Shown here one piece after another: positions 47,862 through 56,343 of a DNA stretch of 64,000 nt. How positions within the stretch are numbered: position 1 is the stretch's first letter; each line of letters starts with the position of its first letter. Location: the NCBI GenBank assembly GCA_031267645.1, contig JAIRYW010000061.1:43023-107022 (forward strand), read 5' to 3'. The DNA is from Propionibacteriaceae bacterium (GTDB lineage: Bacteria; Actinomycetota; Actinomycetes; Propionibacteriales; Propionibacteriaceae). The translations under genes were made by a program, and so were the position numbers. Under the pieces are notes generated by a model. It was given only the letters and a program-made list of their open reading frames with translations, was not told the DNA's origin and ran no database searches.

Positions 47862-48506
47862 TTAGGACAAGCCTCCCGCGGCGGCTCCAGGGTCGTCCTG
47901 CGCGGCGGGCCCGGCTGAACCGCTGCGATAAGCCCGGGCCAGCCGTTGGCCCACCGTCACCGCTCCCAGCAAGCTGATCAAGCCGATCGCCGCCTCCAAG
48001 GCCCAAGGCACCCCCAGGCCGGCCAGGAACAGGCCCAGGCTGGTCAAGACGTTGCGATCGGTCCGTCCGGCCAGTCCGCCCCGGCCGTCCAAGCCGAGCG
48101 ACTCGGCCCGGGCCCGGACGTAAGGCACCACCTGCCCGACCAAGCAGGCGAACAGAGCCAGACCGAGCCAAGGCAGGTGATCGGGGCGCCCGGCCAGCCA
48201 GAGGCAGACGGCCAAGCCGATGGCCCCGTCGGACAGCCGGTCCAAGCTCGAGTCGAGCAAAGCCCCGAAGCGGGTCGGCTCAGTCAAACGGGCCATCTGG
48301 CCGTCCAAGCCGTCGGTCAGCGAGATCAGCGGTATGAGCAGACCGGCCAACCAGAGGTGGCCGAAGGGGACGGTGGCCCAAACCGCCGCGATCAACAGCA
48401 CGGTGCCGGCCACGGTGACGGCGTTGGGGCTGATCCGGCGCGCCACCAACCAACGGGCGGGCGGACCGGTGATGGCGGTCAAAATGAAGCGCGCGTGTTC
48501 CAACAT
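47862..48506 (-). CDS. pgsA: CDP-alcohol phosphatidyltransferase, phosphatidylinositol-phosphate synthase type
   Basis: 214 residues with five to six membrane helices and the CDP-alcohol motif DGLDGQMARLTEPTRFGALLDSSLDRLSD arranged as D-x2-D-G-x2-A-R-x8-G-x3-D-x3-D (about 65-95). Position after thrS and the HIT gene equals mycobacterial pgsA1, which makes phosphatidylinositol phosphate from CDP-DAG and inositol phosphate. The next gene in mycobacteria (an acyltransferase for PIM synthesis) is not here; garA follows instead. Phosphatidylglycerol-phosphate synthase is the alternative. Confidence 0.85.
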   Translation of the reverse strand: MLEHARFILTAITGPPARWLVARRISPNAVTVAGTVLLIAAVWATVPFGHLWLAGLLIPLISLTDGLDGQMARLTEPTRFGALLDSSLDRLSDGAIGLAVCLWLAGRPDHLPWLGLALFACLVGQVVPYVRARAESLGLDGRGGLAGRTDRNVLTSLGLFLAGLGVPWALEAAIGLISLLGAVTVGQRLARAYRSGSAGPAAQDDPGAAAGGLS

Positions 48507-48509
48507 GTC

Positions 48510-49067
48510 TCAATCCACCTCGCTCCAGGCCGCCGCCAGCTTGGACCGGGTCAGACCCAGCAGCTCCGGCACAGCCTTGGTCTGCGCCACGATAGGGAAG
48601 AAATTGGCGTCCCCGGACCAGCGCGGCACGACGTGCTGGTGCAGATGGCCGGCCACCCCGGCTCCGGCCACCGCTCCTTGGTTCAGACCCAGATTGAACC
48701 CGGCCGGGGCGCTGGCCCGCCGCAACGTCCGCATGGCCCACTGGCTGGCCTGGGCCAACTCGGCCGTCTCCGGCTGGTCCAGGTCGGTGTAGTCGGCCAC
48801 ATGGCGGTAAGGACAGATCAGCAGGTGGCCCGGGTTGTAGGGATAGAGGTTGAGGACGGCGTAAACGGTCTCCCCCCGCCAGACCACCAAAGACTGGTCG
48901 GGGTCCAGCTGAGGGGCGACGCAGAAAGGACAGGGCGGCTCGGCCGCCGGTTCCTGATGGGAGGCGATGTAGGCCATCCGGTGCGGCGTCCAGAGCCGCT
49001 CCATGCCGTCCGGCGCTCCGGCCGCTTGGCTGGCCGGCCGCAGCTCGAAGTCTGGGGTGGGGTCCAT
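48510..49067 (-). CDS. HIT-family hydrolase (Ap4A phosphorylase-like)
   Basis: 185 residues. CPFC near residue 46-49, then LNLYPYNPGHLLICPYRHVADYTDL and the histidine triad HLHQHVVPRW (H-x-H-x-H). Actinobacterial members next to thrS and pgsA (as in mycobacteria) are Ap4A-splitting or related nucleotide hydrolases. Starts two bases after the thrS stop, so translation is probably coupled. Confidence 0.9.
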   Translation of the reverse strand: MDPTPDFELRPASQAAGAPDGMERLWTPHRMAYIASHQEPAAEPPCPFCVAPQLDPDQSLVVWRGETVYAVLNLYPYNPGHLLICPYRHVADYTDLDQPETAELAQASQWAMRTLRRASAPAGFNLGLNQGAVAGAGVAGHLHQHVVPRWSGDANFFPIVAQTKAVPELLGLTRSKLAAAWSEVD

Positions 49068-49069
49068 GG

Positions 49070-51040
49070 TCAGATCCGCTGGCGGATGGCGGCCGTGATC
49101 TCGGCGATGGCGTCCGGGACCGCCACCGTGTTCTTCTGCGAGCCGTCGCGGTAACGGAAGCTGACCGCCTGGTGGGCGATGTCGTCCGCTCCCACGATCA
49201 ACATGTACGGCGTCTTCTGCCCCTGGGCCGAGCGGATCTTCTTCTGCATCCGTTCGTCCGAATCGTCCACCTCGACCCTGACTCCGGCCGCCCGCAACTG
49301 ATCCGCCACCTGACGCAGATACGGCACATGCTCGGCCGCCACCGGGATGCCGACCACTTGGACCGGGGCCAGCCAGGCCGGGAAGGCGCCGGCGTAGTGC
49401 TCCACCAACATGCCCATGAAACGCTCGATCGAACCGAATTTGGCCGAGTGGATCATGACCGGTTGGCGCAGCGAGCCGTCGTCGGCGGTGTAGCGCAGAC
49501 CGAAGCGGGCCGGTTGGTTGAAGTCGTACTGGATGGTCGACATCTGCCAGGTCCGCCCGATGGCGTCACGGGCTTGGACCGAGATCTTGGGCCCGTAGAA
49601 GGCCGCCCCGCCCGGATCGGGCACCAGGTCCAAGCCGGTCTCGGACCCGACCTGCTCCAGCACGGCGGTGGCCTCGGCCCACTGTTGGTCGCTGCCGATG
49701 AACTTGCCCGCCTTGGCCCCGTCGTCGCCCCGGGTGGACAGTTCGAGGAAGAAATCGTTCAAACCGAAGTCGCCCAACAGGCCGAGCACGAATTTGAGCA
49801 AGTGGCGGACCTCGTCGGGGGCCTGGGACTCCATGACGTACGAATGGGAGTCGTCCTGGGTGATCGAACGCACCCTGGTCAACCCCTGCAACACCCCGGA
49901 GCGCTCGTCGCGATAGACCGTGCCGAACTCGAAGAAACGCAACGGCAACTCGCGGTAGCTGCGACCGCGCGAGGCGAATATGAGGTTGTGCATGGGGCAG
50001 TTCATGGCTTTGAGGTAGTAATTAGTGCCGTCCACATCCATGGGGGGGAACATGCCGTCGCTGTAATAAGGCAGGTGCCCCGAAGTGTGGAACAGTCCCT
50101 CCTTGCTGATGTGCGGCGTGCCGACGTAATGGAAGCCTTCCTCGATGTGACGTAGGCGCACGTAGTCCTCCATCACCCGTTTGATCACCCCGCCCTTGGG
50201 ATGGAAGACGGGCAGGCCGGGACCGAGCTCCTCCGGGAAGCTGTAGAGGTCGAGCTCCGCCCCCAGCTTGCGGTGGTCGCGCCGGGCCGCCTCGGCCAAG
50301 CGGGTCTGATACGCCTCCAAATCCTCGGGGCTGGCCCAAGCGGTGCCGTACAGACGTTGCAAGGAAGCGTTGCTCTGATCGCCCCGCCAGTAGGCGGCCG
50401 AACTACGGGTCAGGGCGAAGGCCTTGAGATAGCCGGTGTGCGGCACGTGGGGGCCGCGGCAGAGATCCTTCCAAACCACCTGGCCGTCGCGACGGACATT
50501 GTCGTAGATGGTCAACTGGCCCTCCCCCACCTCGACGGCCGAGCCGTCCTCGGTCGAGGCGGCGCCCTTGAGCGAGATCAACTCGATCTTGAACGGCTCG
50601 TCGGCCAGCTCTTGGGCGGCCTGCTGGTCGCTGACCGGTCGCCGGACGAAGCGTTGACGCTGCTTGACGATGGCCCGCATGGCTTTCTCCAAGGCCTTCA
50701 AATCCTCCGGCGTGAAAGGCTGCTCGACGGCGAAGTCGTAGTAGAAGCCGTCCGTGATGGGCGGACCGATGCCCAACTTGGCGTCGGCCCGCAGGCCCTG
50801 GACGGCCTGGGCCGCGACATGGGCGCAAGAGTGACGGATGATGGACAAGCCCTCCGGGCTGTCGGCCCGGACCGGCTCGACCTGGTCGCCCGCTCGCAAC
50901 GGGCTGGCCAAATCGCGGGTGACGCCGTCGACCCGCATCGCCACCACAGTCTGATCGGTCCCGAACAAGTCCAAACCAGTGGCATCCGGGTCGATCGGGT
51001 GGTCCTGGACGGAGTCGGAGTCGATGAGGCGGATGTTCAC
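49070..51040 (-). CDS. thrS: Threonyl-tRNA synthetase
   Basis: 656 residues. N-terminal TGS domain (about 1-60), editing domain with HSCAHV (zinc/editing His near 70), catalytic class II core with motif 2 ([25 protein letters not shown]), zinc ligands incl. MNCPMHN, and the C-terminal anticodon domain ([13 protein letters not shown] to the end). It charges tRNA-Thr in the cytoplasm. The GTG start has AAAGGA 7 bases upstream. It leads the thrS-HIT-pgsA-garA-ftsR row; the sortase gene lies 98 bp upstream. Confidence 0.95.
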   Translation of the reverse strand: MNIRLIDSDSVQDHPIDPDATGLDLFGTDQTVVAMRVDGVTRDLASPLRAGDQVEPVRADSPEGLSIIRHSCAHVAAQAVQGLRADAKLGIGPPITDGFYYDFAVEQPFTPEDLKALEKAMRAIVKQRQRFVRRPVSDQQAAQELADEPFKIELISLKGAASTEDGSAVEVGEGQLTIYDNVRRDGQVVWKDLCRGPHVPHTGYLKAFALTRSSAAYWRGDQSNASLQRLYGTAWASPEDLEAYQTRLAEAARRDHRKLGAELDLYSFPEELGPGLPVFHPKGGVIKRVMEDYVRLRHIEEGFHYVGTPHISKEGLFHTSGHLPYYSDGMFPPMDVDGTNYYLKAMNCPMHNLIFASRGRSYRELPLRFFEFGTVYRDERSGVLQGLTRVRSITQDDSHSYVMESQAPDEVRHLLKFVLGLLGDFGLNDFFLELSTRGDDGAKAGKFIGSDQQWAEATAVLEQVGSETGLDLVPDPGGAAFYGPKISVQARDAIGRTWQMSTIQYDFNQPARFGLRYTADDGSLRQPVMIHSAKFGSIERFMGMLVEHYAGAFPAWLAPVQVVGIPVAAEHVPYLRQVADQLRAAGVRVEVDDSDERMQKKIRSAQGQKTPYMLIVGADDIAHQAVSFRYRDGSQKNTVAVPDAIAEITAAIRQRI

Positions 51041-51138
51041 GGCGTGGTCCTTTCCAACCCGATCAGGCCTGATCGAAGCCAGGAGCTATTTTGCCCCATC
51101 GTTCGGACCGGTGGGCCCAGACCGGGCCCTAGAAGCGG

Positions 51139-51888
51139 TCAGGACTTCGGCTCGGTTTGGAGCAACTCGGCGAAAGCCACCGAACGATTGGGCGAATGGA
51201 ACAGATCGGTGCAGGTGATCAGGGTGGCGATGGCCCGGGTCGCCGTCGAGGTGCGGTCGAACGGATTCGGCAACATGATCCAAGACTCGGTCTCCAACAC
51301 GGTCAAGTTCTTGGGCGAGTCGAGCAACTGGTAGGTGTACACCGCGTCGGCCGTCTCCACTATCACCAAAGCTCCCTTCGGCAGCTTGAGCAGGTTGCGG
51401 AAGGGCTCGCCGTAAGTGATGCGGTGCCCGGCGATGACGAAGTTGCCGACCTGGCCCGGCAAAGCCGACTCTGGGTACCACCCGACGCCCCGTTTGAGGG
51501 TGGCCACGTCCACCCCGGCCAAGATCGGAGCCCGCCAAGCGGCCCCGAAATCCGGAATGCGCAAGATGGCGAAACCGCGCGCCACCGCGGACTGGTCGCC
51601 GTCCTGATGGGCCTGTTCGACCTCGGCCGCCTCCTGGCGCGGATCGATCGGCGGGTCCTGGCCGGACCACTCCTGCTCCAGATCGCCGATCTGGCTCTCG
51701 TAAGCCCGTTGGGCCCCGATCGAAGTGCCGAACATCTCCCAGCCGACGTAGCCCAACAGGCCGACGCCGAGCGCCAGCAAGGCGATGCCGAAGATGAGCA
51801 GGAAAGCACTCAACTTGGAGCGCCGGCGGGGCCGCTCGACCGGCTCGATGGCCCGCTGCGGAAGCCCCTTGGCCTCGGTGAGTGACAT
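51139..51888 (-). CDS. Class E sortase
   Basis: 249 residues. N-terminal cytoplasmic basic tail, one membrane helix (about 27-50), linker rich in Glu/Gln, and the sortase barrel from about 105. Catalytic residues: His155 in VIAGHRITYGEPF, Cys226 in TLITCTD, Arg235 in SPNRSVAF. Class E enzymes of actinobacteria attach LAxTG-type proteins to the wall; no sortase substrate is encoded nearby. ATG with only weak upstream GGGA; TATTCT at 51923-51928 may be its -10. Confidence 0.88.
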   Translation of the reverse strand: MSLTEAKGLPQRAIEPVERPRRRSKLSAFLLIFGIALLALGVGLLGYVGWEMFGTSIGAQRAYESQIGDLEQEWSGQDPPIDPRQEAAEVEQAHQDGDQSAVARGFAILRIPDFGAAWRAPILAGVDVATLKRGVGWYPESALPGQVGNFVIAGHRITYGEPFRNLLKLPKGALVIVETADAVYTYQLLDSPKNLTVLETESWIMLPNPFDRTSTATRAIATLITCTDLFHSPNRSVAFAELLQTEPKS

Positions 51889-52088
51889 GCCACTGATCCC
51901 AACTGATCGAAAGTGCCTACTCAGAATACGGGATGCCGCTCAGGGCGAAGTCCGGCCCCGGCCGCTCGATCCCGTCCCTGTCTCGTTCAACACCGCCTGA
52001 TCGGACCGCATTCCCGGGCCCGATCGACCCGGTCGGGGACCGCTCAGGCCCGGCCGATCGGCCCCCGACCGGCGCCGTCGAGTCTGGC

Positions 52089-52118
52089 TTGTGCCCTGGC
52101 TGGCCAACTGTGTAAGCT
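52089..52118 (+). promoter_or_regulatory. Promoter of the tRNA-Gly-Cys-Val cluster
   Basis: TTGTGC (52089-52094), an 18-base spacer, and TAAGCT (52113-52118), 23 bases before the first tRNA base. Good fit to a sigma-A type promoter. Confidence 0.55.
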
Positions 52119-52141
52119 CATCTACCGCGCCGAAAGGCTGG

Positions 52142-52213
52142 CGGACGTGGCTCAGTTGGTAGAGCATCACCTTGCCAAGGTGAGGGTCGCGGGTTCGAAT
52201 CCCGTCGTCCGCT
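52142..52213 (+). tRNA. tRNA-Gly (anticodon GCC)
   Basis: Cloverleaf: acceptor GCGGACG/CGTCCGC, D-loop GCTCAGTTGGTAGAGC, anticodon stem TCACC/GGTGA with loop TTGCCAA, T-arm GGGTTCGAATCCC. 72 bases, no encoded CCA. First of three tRNAs in one unit. Confidence 0.95.
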
Positions 52214-52224
52214 CGAAGGAGCAC

Positions 52225-52295
52225 GGTGGAGTGGCCGAGAGGCGAGGCAACGGACTGCAAATCCGTGTACACGGGTTCAAATCCCGTCTCCACCT
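52225..52295 (+). tRNA. tRNA-Cys (anticodon GCA)
   Basis: Acceptor GGTGGAG/CTCCACC, anticodon stem ACGGA/TCCGT with loop CTGCAAA, T-arm GGGTTCAAATCCC, discriminator T as usual for cysteine. 71 bases, no CCA encoded. Confidence 0.95.
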
Positions 52296-52296
52296 C

Positions 52297-52368
52297 GGGC
52301 GGCTGGCGCAGCGGTAGCGCGCTTCCCTGACACGGAAGAGGTCACTGGTTCGAACCCAGTGTCGCCCA
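52297..52368 (+). tRNA. tRNA-Val (anticodon GAC)
   Basis: Acceptor GGGCGGC/GTCGCCC with one G-T pair, anticodon stem CTTCC/GGAAG with loop CTGACAC, T-arm TGGTTCGAACCCA, discriminator A. 72 bases. Gly-Cys-Val order is common in actinobacteria. Confidence 0.95.
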
Positions 52369-52415
52369 CGCGAAGGGAGAGGTCTGTCCATCAAGGACGG
52401 ACCTCTTTCGCGTTT
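52369..52415 (+). terminator. Rho-independent terminator of the tRNA cluster
   Basis: AGAGGTCTGTCC (52378-52389), loop ATCAA, GGACGGACCTCT (52395-52406): 12-bp stem with one T-G pair, framed by GCGAA/TTCGC and followed by TTT at 52413-52415. Confidence 0.75.
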
Positions 52416-52422
52416 CCAATCG

Positions 52423-52441
52423 GCGGGGGTCGAACCCCCGC
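52423..52441. other. GC-rich hairpin resembling a tRNA T-arm
   Basis: GCGGGGGT (52423-52430), CGA, ACCCCCGC (52434-52441). Sits just past the tRNA terminator. It could be a second terminator or a remnant of a tRNA-like integration site. No further cloverleaf parts were found. Confidence 0.35.
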
Positions 52442-52513
52442 ACCCCCCAGCCGGGGCGGCGCCCCGGACCCCGCCCTGACTCGTCTGAATTCTGCGGGAG
52501 CTTCTGGGTGGGT

Positions 52514-52800
52514 GGTCGGCCTGGGGCTGCGCCCCGGCCTAGTCTGTGGATTCCGTTTGATTCTGTGGGGTCGCGTCCTGGTCTGGTCTGTGGATTTCGT
52601 GGGGTGGCTTCGTGGGTGGTCGGCTTGGGGTTGCGCCCCGGTCTGGTCTGTGGATTCCATTTGATCCCGTGGGGTGGTTTGGGTGGGCGTTGGCTTGGGG
52701 TTGCGTCCTGGTCTGGTCTGTGGATTCCTTTGGTTCTGTGGGTGGTTTGGGTGGGTTGGCCTGGGGTGGCGCTCTGGTCCGGTCTGGGGATTCGGGGCTT
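52514..52800. repeat. GT-skewed degenerate tandem repeat downstream of the tRNAs
   Basis: Five related copies with a core like GGGGTTGCGCCCCGGTCTGG followed by TCTGTGGATTCC. The 16-mer GTCTGGTCTGTGGATT is exact at 52581, 52641 and 52711; variants lie near 52536 and 52776. Steps are about 44, 60, 70 and 66 bases, so units differ in length. The top strand is very rich in G and T, with runs such as GGGTGGTTTGGGTGGG (52740-52755). No recognisable protein is encoded across 52416-52969 on either strand; the translated frames only repeat the low-complexity pattern. Confidence 0.75.
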
Positions 52801-52899
52801 TCCGTGTGCGTTCGGCCGGGATTGCGCTTCGATCCGGGCGCTGGACCAGAGGTCGAGCGGGTTGGGGCGTCCTTCCTGGCCCTGATCGGGGTGGGGTGG

Positions 52900-52929
52900 T
52901 TGAGTCGGCGGGGGCGGCTCGGATAGTGT
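52900..52929 (+). promoter_or_regulatory. Promoter of the GntR gene
   Basis: TTGAGT (52900-52905), 18-base spacer, TAGTGT (52924-52929). Confidence 0.5.
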
Positions 52930-52936
52930 CTCAGGA

Positions 52937-52952
52937 GATTTGTATACGTCTG
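52937..52952. promoter_or_regulatory. Probable operator at the GntR start
   Basis: GTATAC (52942-52947), flanked by AGA and TCT, right downstream of the presumed -10. GntR/FCD regulators often bind short palindromes over their own promoter; autoregulation is inferred. Confidence 0.4.
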
Positions 52953-52969
52953 AGGGCAAGGAGGCTGCG

Positions 52970-53623
52970 ATGACGGGACGTGACGATGACTGCGGCGATC
53001 TGACCACCAACCAATACCTCAGCTTGCGCGACGACATCTTGGCCGGGCGTTTTCCGATCGGGTCGCGGCTGCTGGAGACCTCTCTGGCGGCCCACTACGG
53101 GGTCTCGCGGACGCCGATCCGGGAGGCCTTGGCCGCCCTGGAACGGGACGGGCTGATCGAACGCTCGGCCCGGGGCTACCGGGTCCGCACCGGCACGGCC
53201 CAGGACGTGATCGAGATCTACGAGGCGCGCATCGCCTTGGAGTCGGCGGTGGCGGCCGCCGCCGCCCAACGGCGGACCGACCTCGACCTGGTCCATCTGG
53301 AGGACCTGTTGGAGCAGGAGGTGGCCGCCGCCGACGAGGCCGAGGGGCACCAGCTCAACGCCGAATGGCACGAGGCGCTGTGGCAGGCCGCCCACAATGT
53401 GACCATGTCCTCGACCCTGGAACGGTGGATGGCGCAACTGCGGATCTACGACCAAGGTCCGCCCGGTCCGGCCGACGACCTGACCGAGTCCCAGGCCGAG
53501 CATCGGGCTATTCTGGAGGCCGTGCGCAGCCGTCAGGCCGAGGCCGCCGCCGCCATCATGTCGTCGCACCTCGAACGCAGCCGGGGGTTGCGCTTGCGCG
53601 CTCGCGCTCACCGAGGCGGTTGA
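52970..53623 (+). CDS. GntR-family regulator with FCD ligand domain
   Basis: 217 residues. Winged helix (about 8-70: QYLSLRDDILAGRFPIGSRLLETSLAAHYGVSRTPIREALAALERDGLIERSARGYRV) and an all-helical FCD domain (about 75-210) with metal-binding residues typified by EARIALESA, EWHEALWQAA and EHRAILEA. FCD members sense acids, sugars acids or amino acids. It sits just before the two serine hydrolases and a peptide-type importer, so it is a candidate controller of them. ATG at 52970 has AAGGAGG 5 bases upstream; an upstream TTG is rejected. Confidence 0.9.
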   Translation: MTGRDDDCGDLTTNQYLSLRDDILAGRFPIGSRLLETSLAAHYGVSRTPIREALAALERDGLIERSARGYRVRTGTAQDVIEIYEARIALESAVAAAAAQRRTDLDLVHLEDLLEQEVAAADEAEGHQLNAEWHEALWQAAHNVTMSSTLERWMAQLRIYDQGPPGPADDLTESQAEHRAILEAVRSRQAEAAAAIMSSHLERSRGLRLRARAHRGG

Positions 53624-53670
53624 GCGGCGGGCGGGCCCGGGCCCCCGGATCCGCGACGAAGGAGTCGACC

Positions 53671-54621
53671 ATGGAACGAGACCGCTTCGACCGAGCCGTC
53701 GAACTGCTCGAAAGTTTGACCGATCAGGGGGGCCAGCCCCTCAAAGTCTTCAGCCTGGTGGTGTCCGAACCCGGCCGGGTGCGGTCGCACGACTTCGGCC
53801 ACGACCCCCACACCACCCACAACATCCGATCGATCAGCAAGGTCGTGACGGCCTTGACCGTCGATCTGGCCCGGGCCGCCGGATTGCGCGCCGGCGGCCA
53901 TCTGATCGGCCCCGACCTGCCGGTCTGGGAAGCTCTGCGCGACTTCGGCCTAGTCGACGACCGCGTCGACCCCCGCTGGAAAGAGGTCCGGCTCTGGCAC
54001 CTGCTCAGCGGCACCACCGGCCACCAGGAGGGCTTCTTCTTCCGGGGCGACATCGCCGGTCTCGACCCGGCCGACTACTTCCCCTACATCTTCGACCGGC
54101 CCTTGGAACACCTCCCCGGCCAGCACTTCTCGTACTCCAACGTCGGCACCTTCTTGGCCTCGGTCATCCTGCAAGAGGCCAGCGGCCGCTCGGTCGGCCA
54201 ATGGGCCGAACAGGGCTTCTTGTCCCCCATCGGCGTGACGGGCCAAGACTGGGCCAAACTCGGCCCCTACGACGCCGGCTGTACCGGGCTGCGACTGACC
54301 GGCGCGGACCTCAACCGGTTGGGCCGCCTGGTCCTGGACGAAGGGTCCTGGCAAGGCCGCCCCTTGATCTCGGCCGACTGGATCCGACGTATGCGTCAAC
54401 CGGTCGTCCCGACCACCGACTTGTACGATCCCAACGACCCGATCCCCCGCCAGGCCTACGGCCTGACCCTGTGGCGGACCGGCGGCGAGATCTACTACTG
54501 CTACGGCACGGACGGACAGTTCATGGTCATCGTGCCCAGCCGCCAGCGCGTCATCGCCACCCTGGCCGATCAAGTCGACATGCTGCCGGTCCAGCGCGGC
54601 CTGGCTCCCCTGTTGGACTGA
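53671..54621 (+). CDS. Serine hydrolase, beta-lactamase/PBP-like fold
   Basis: 316 residues of the beta-lactamase family (class C/esterase type). SxxK is S54-I-S-K57 in NIRSISKVV, YxN is Y155-S-N157, and FSYSNVGTFLASVIL and GLRLTGADLNRLGRLVLDEGSW follow. No signal peptide, so the enzyme is probably intracellular and unlikely to be a wall-building PBP. It may cleave an ester, amide or D-amino-acid peptide. AAGGAG precedes the ATG. It follows the GntR gene after 47 bp and is likely in its operon. Converges on a second, unrelated-length hydrolase. Confidence 0.85.
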   Translation: MERDRFDRAVELLESLTDQGGQPLKVFSLVVSEPGRVRSHDFGHDPHTTHNIRSISKVVTALTVDLARAAGLRAGGHLIGPDLPVWEALRDFGLVDDRVDPRWKEVRLWHLLSGTTGHQEGFFFRGDIAGLDPADYFPYIFDRPLEHLPGQHFSYSNVGTFLASVILQEASGRSVGQWAEQGFLSPIGVTGQDWAKLGPYDAGCTGLRLTGADLNRLGRLVLDEGSWQGRPLISADWIRRMRQPVVPTTDLYDPNDPIPRQAYGLTLWRTGGEIYYCYGTDGQFMVIVPSRQRVIATLADQVDMLPVQRGLAPLLD

Positions 54622-54681
54622 GCTGACCCGCCGCCGTGACCATGGCCGCCGGTCAGGGTCACGCGCCGGCGCCCAGCGGTG

Positions 54682-54712
54682 GCGGGGCCGTCCGCCACCC
54701 GGTCGGCCCCGC
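54682..54712. terminator. Terminator candidate between the two serine hydrolase genes
   Basis: GCGGGGCCG (54682-54690) and CGGCCCCGC (54704-54712), 9-bp perfect stem with 13-base loop, in the 120-bp convergent gap. Confidence 0.5.
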
Positions 54713-54741
54713 GTCCTCACAGACGCCGCTGACCGCCGCGC

Positions 54742-56172
54742 TCAGGGGCGGCCCAGATCGCGCAGACCGCAGCCGACCAAGGGCGGGGTCTGCCAATCGA
54801 TCGAACAAGCCCCGGTCTGGAGATCGCAGGTCAACACGGCGTGGTGCGGAGTCTCCAAGAAGAGCAGATCGACCCGGACCGACTGATCGTCGCGGTCCCA
54901 GCCGACGGCCACCGTGATCGGGCTGTCCGGTCCGGCCTCAGTGGTGGTCCAGGCCCCCCGCCGGGCCGCCAGACGCAATTCTGACTGGCCGTCGCCCAAG
55001 CGCACCGTGCCGACGCCGCCGGCCAACCGCAACTCCACCGCGCTGACCAGCGGCGGAGTCAGATCGACCTCGCGTCCGCCGGCCACTTGGAAGTTGACCG
55101 AGTCGGCGCTGAAGACGATGTCACCCGTCCCGTCACCGCCCAGATCGGGCAGTTCGACCTGCCGATCCGCCAGCGGATCCTCGGCCTGAGGGGTGCCCCG
55201 GCGCCCCACCGCCGGCAACAGGTTGTCCCAGATCAGATCGAGGACGGACTGCATGGCCAGAGTCTGGCTGGTCAGCGCCACCACCATGTCCTGGTCGGGC
55301 AGAACCAGACAGTACTGGCCGAAGGCCCCGTCGCCGCGGTAGCCGTGGCGGCTGATCCAAAACTGGAAACCGTAGCCCTGGCGCCAGTCCGGGTCCTCTT
55401 GACCCGGTCGGGTGGAGTTGTCGACCTGGAACCGGGTGGCCTGGTCGACCCAGGCCTCGGACAACAGCCGTCGCCCCTGCCAGAGGCCGCGTCGGAGATA
55501 GAGCTGGCCCAAGGCGGCCACGGCGTCGGCGCTGGCGAACAAGCCGGAGAAACCCAGGTCCAAACCGGGCTGGAACTGCTGCCAGCCGGCCAGCCTCAAC
55601 CCCATCGGCTCCAACAGCCTAGGCCGCAGGTAGTCGAGCAGACGCTGACCGGAACGACGGCGGATGATCTCGGCGATCGAATAGGTCGCCAGTTGGTTGT
55701 AAGCGAACAGGGACCCCGGCTCCGCCTCCGGCTCCATCCGGGCGAAAACCCGGAACAGGTCGCCGGCCGGCGTGCCGCGCAGGACGGGCCACATGTCGAC
55801 GGCGTGGCCGGTCGCCATGGCGGCCAAGTGTCTGACCTTGAGACGGCGGGTCCGCTCCGACACCTCGGGCCCGTCCACCTCGGGGAAGAAGGCGATGAAG
55901 GGTTCGTCCAGACCGACTAGGCCGGCGTCGACCGCCAAACCCAGGGCCGTCGAGGTGAAGGACTTGCTGAGGGAATAGACCAAGCCGGCCCGGTCGGGCG
56001 AGTGGGGCCGCCAACCGCCCCGGGCGATGACCCGGCCGTGGCGCAGGATAACCAAGGCGTGCGGCTCGACCGCCGCTTCGGTCTCCAAGGCCTCCACTAA
56101 CTCAACCACCCCGGCTGGGTCGACGCCGACCTCGGCCGGGTCGACCGGATGGGTCAAGTCCAAGCCTGCCAT
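54742..56172 (-). CDS. Serine hydrolase, beta-lactamase fold with C-terminal beta-rich extension
   Basis: 476 residues. Beta-lactamase-like domain (about 20-320): S67-L-S-K70 in YSLSKSFTST, YNQ motif in FAYNQLATYSIAEII, and RGDGAFGQYCLVLPDQDMVV near the third motif. A further 120 residues (about 340-476) form a lipocalin-like beta-rich tail (VELRLAGGVGTVRLGDGQSELRL) found in some esterase/DUF3471-type hydrolases. No signal peptide. AGGAG 6 bases before the ATG. It diverges from the oligopeptide-importer operon at 56344, so a shared regulatory region (56173-56343) is likely. Confidence 0.85.
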   Translation of the reverse strand: MAGLDLTHPVDPAEVGVDPAGVVELVEALETEAAVEPHALVILRHGRVIARGGWRPHSPDRAGLVYSLSKSFTSTALGLAVDAGLVGLDEPFIAFFPEVDGPEVSERTRRLKVRHLAAMATGHAVDMWPVLRGTPAGDLFRVFARMEPEAEPGSLFAYNQLATYSIAEIIRRRSGQRLLDYLRPRLLEPMGLRLAGWQQFQPGLDLGFSGLFASADAVAALGQLYLRRGLWQGRRLLSEAWVDQATRFQVDNSTRPGQEDPDWRQGYGFQFWISRHGYRGDGAFGQYCLVLPDQDMVVALTSQTLAMQSVLDLIWDNLLPAVGRRGTPQAEDPLADRQVELPDLGGDGTGDIVFSADSVNFQVAGGREVDLTPPLVSAVELRLAGGVGTVRLGDGQSELRLAARRGAWTTTEAGPDSPITVAVGWDRDDQSVRVDLLFLETPHHAVLTCDLQTGACSIDWQTPPLVGCGLRDLGRP

Positions 56173-56240
56173 GGCGTCTCCTCATCGCTCGGGGTCGGAC
56201 CGTCGGGTCAAGACTAGACCGGCCCTTCGAAATGATGCAA

Positions 56241-56257
56241 AAAAGTAATCAAAAGTA
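56241..56257. promoter_or_regulatory. 10-bp-spaced direct repeat in the hydrolase/importer divergent promoter
   Basis: AAAAGTA at 56241-56247 and 56251-56257, one helical turn apart, in the AT-rich centre of the 171-bp gap. A dimeric or repeating regulator could bind here; the LacI-type gene downstream is the local candidate. Confidence 0.35.
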
Positions 56258-56343
56258 CTTCACAGGCTGCCGGCGGTCGGCTTAGATGGGCTCGTGAGCG
56301 CCCTGCGACTCACCTCGCGAACCTCGGAATCAAGGAGGATTCA

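Noticed and set aside
52423..52441. Fourth tRNA
   Set aside because: Only a T-arm-like hairpin is visible; no acceptor, D or anticodon arms fit on either strand.
52514..52800. CRISPR array
   Set aside because: Repeat copies are degenerate and unit lengths vary from 44 to 70 bases with no unique spacers; no cas genes are present.
52342..53037. 231-codon minus-strand frame and plus-strand frames over the tRNAs and repeat
   Set aside because: They run through tRNA genes and their peptide repeats only mirror the DNA repeat (RPGR, PQTRP patterns); no start context or known domain.
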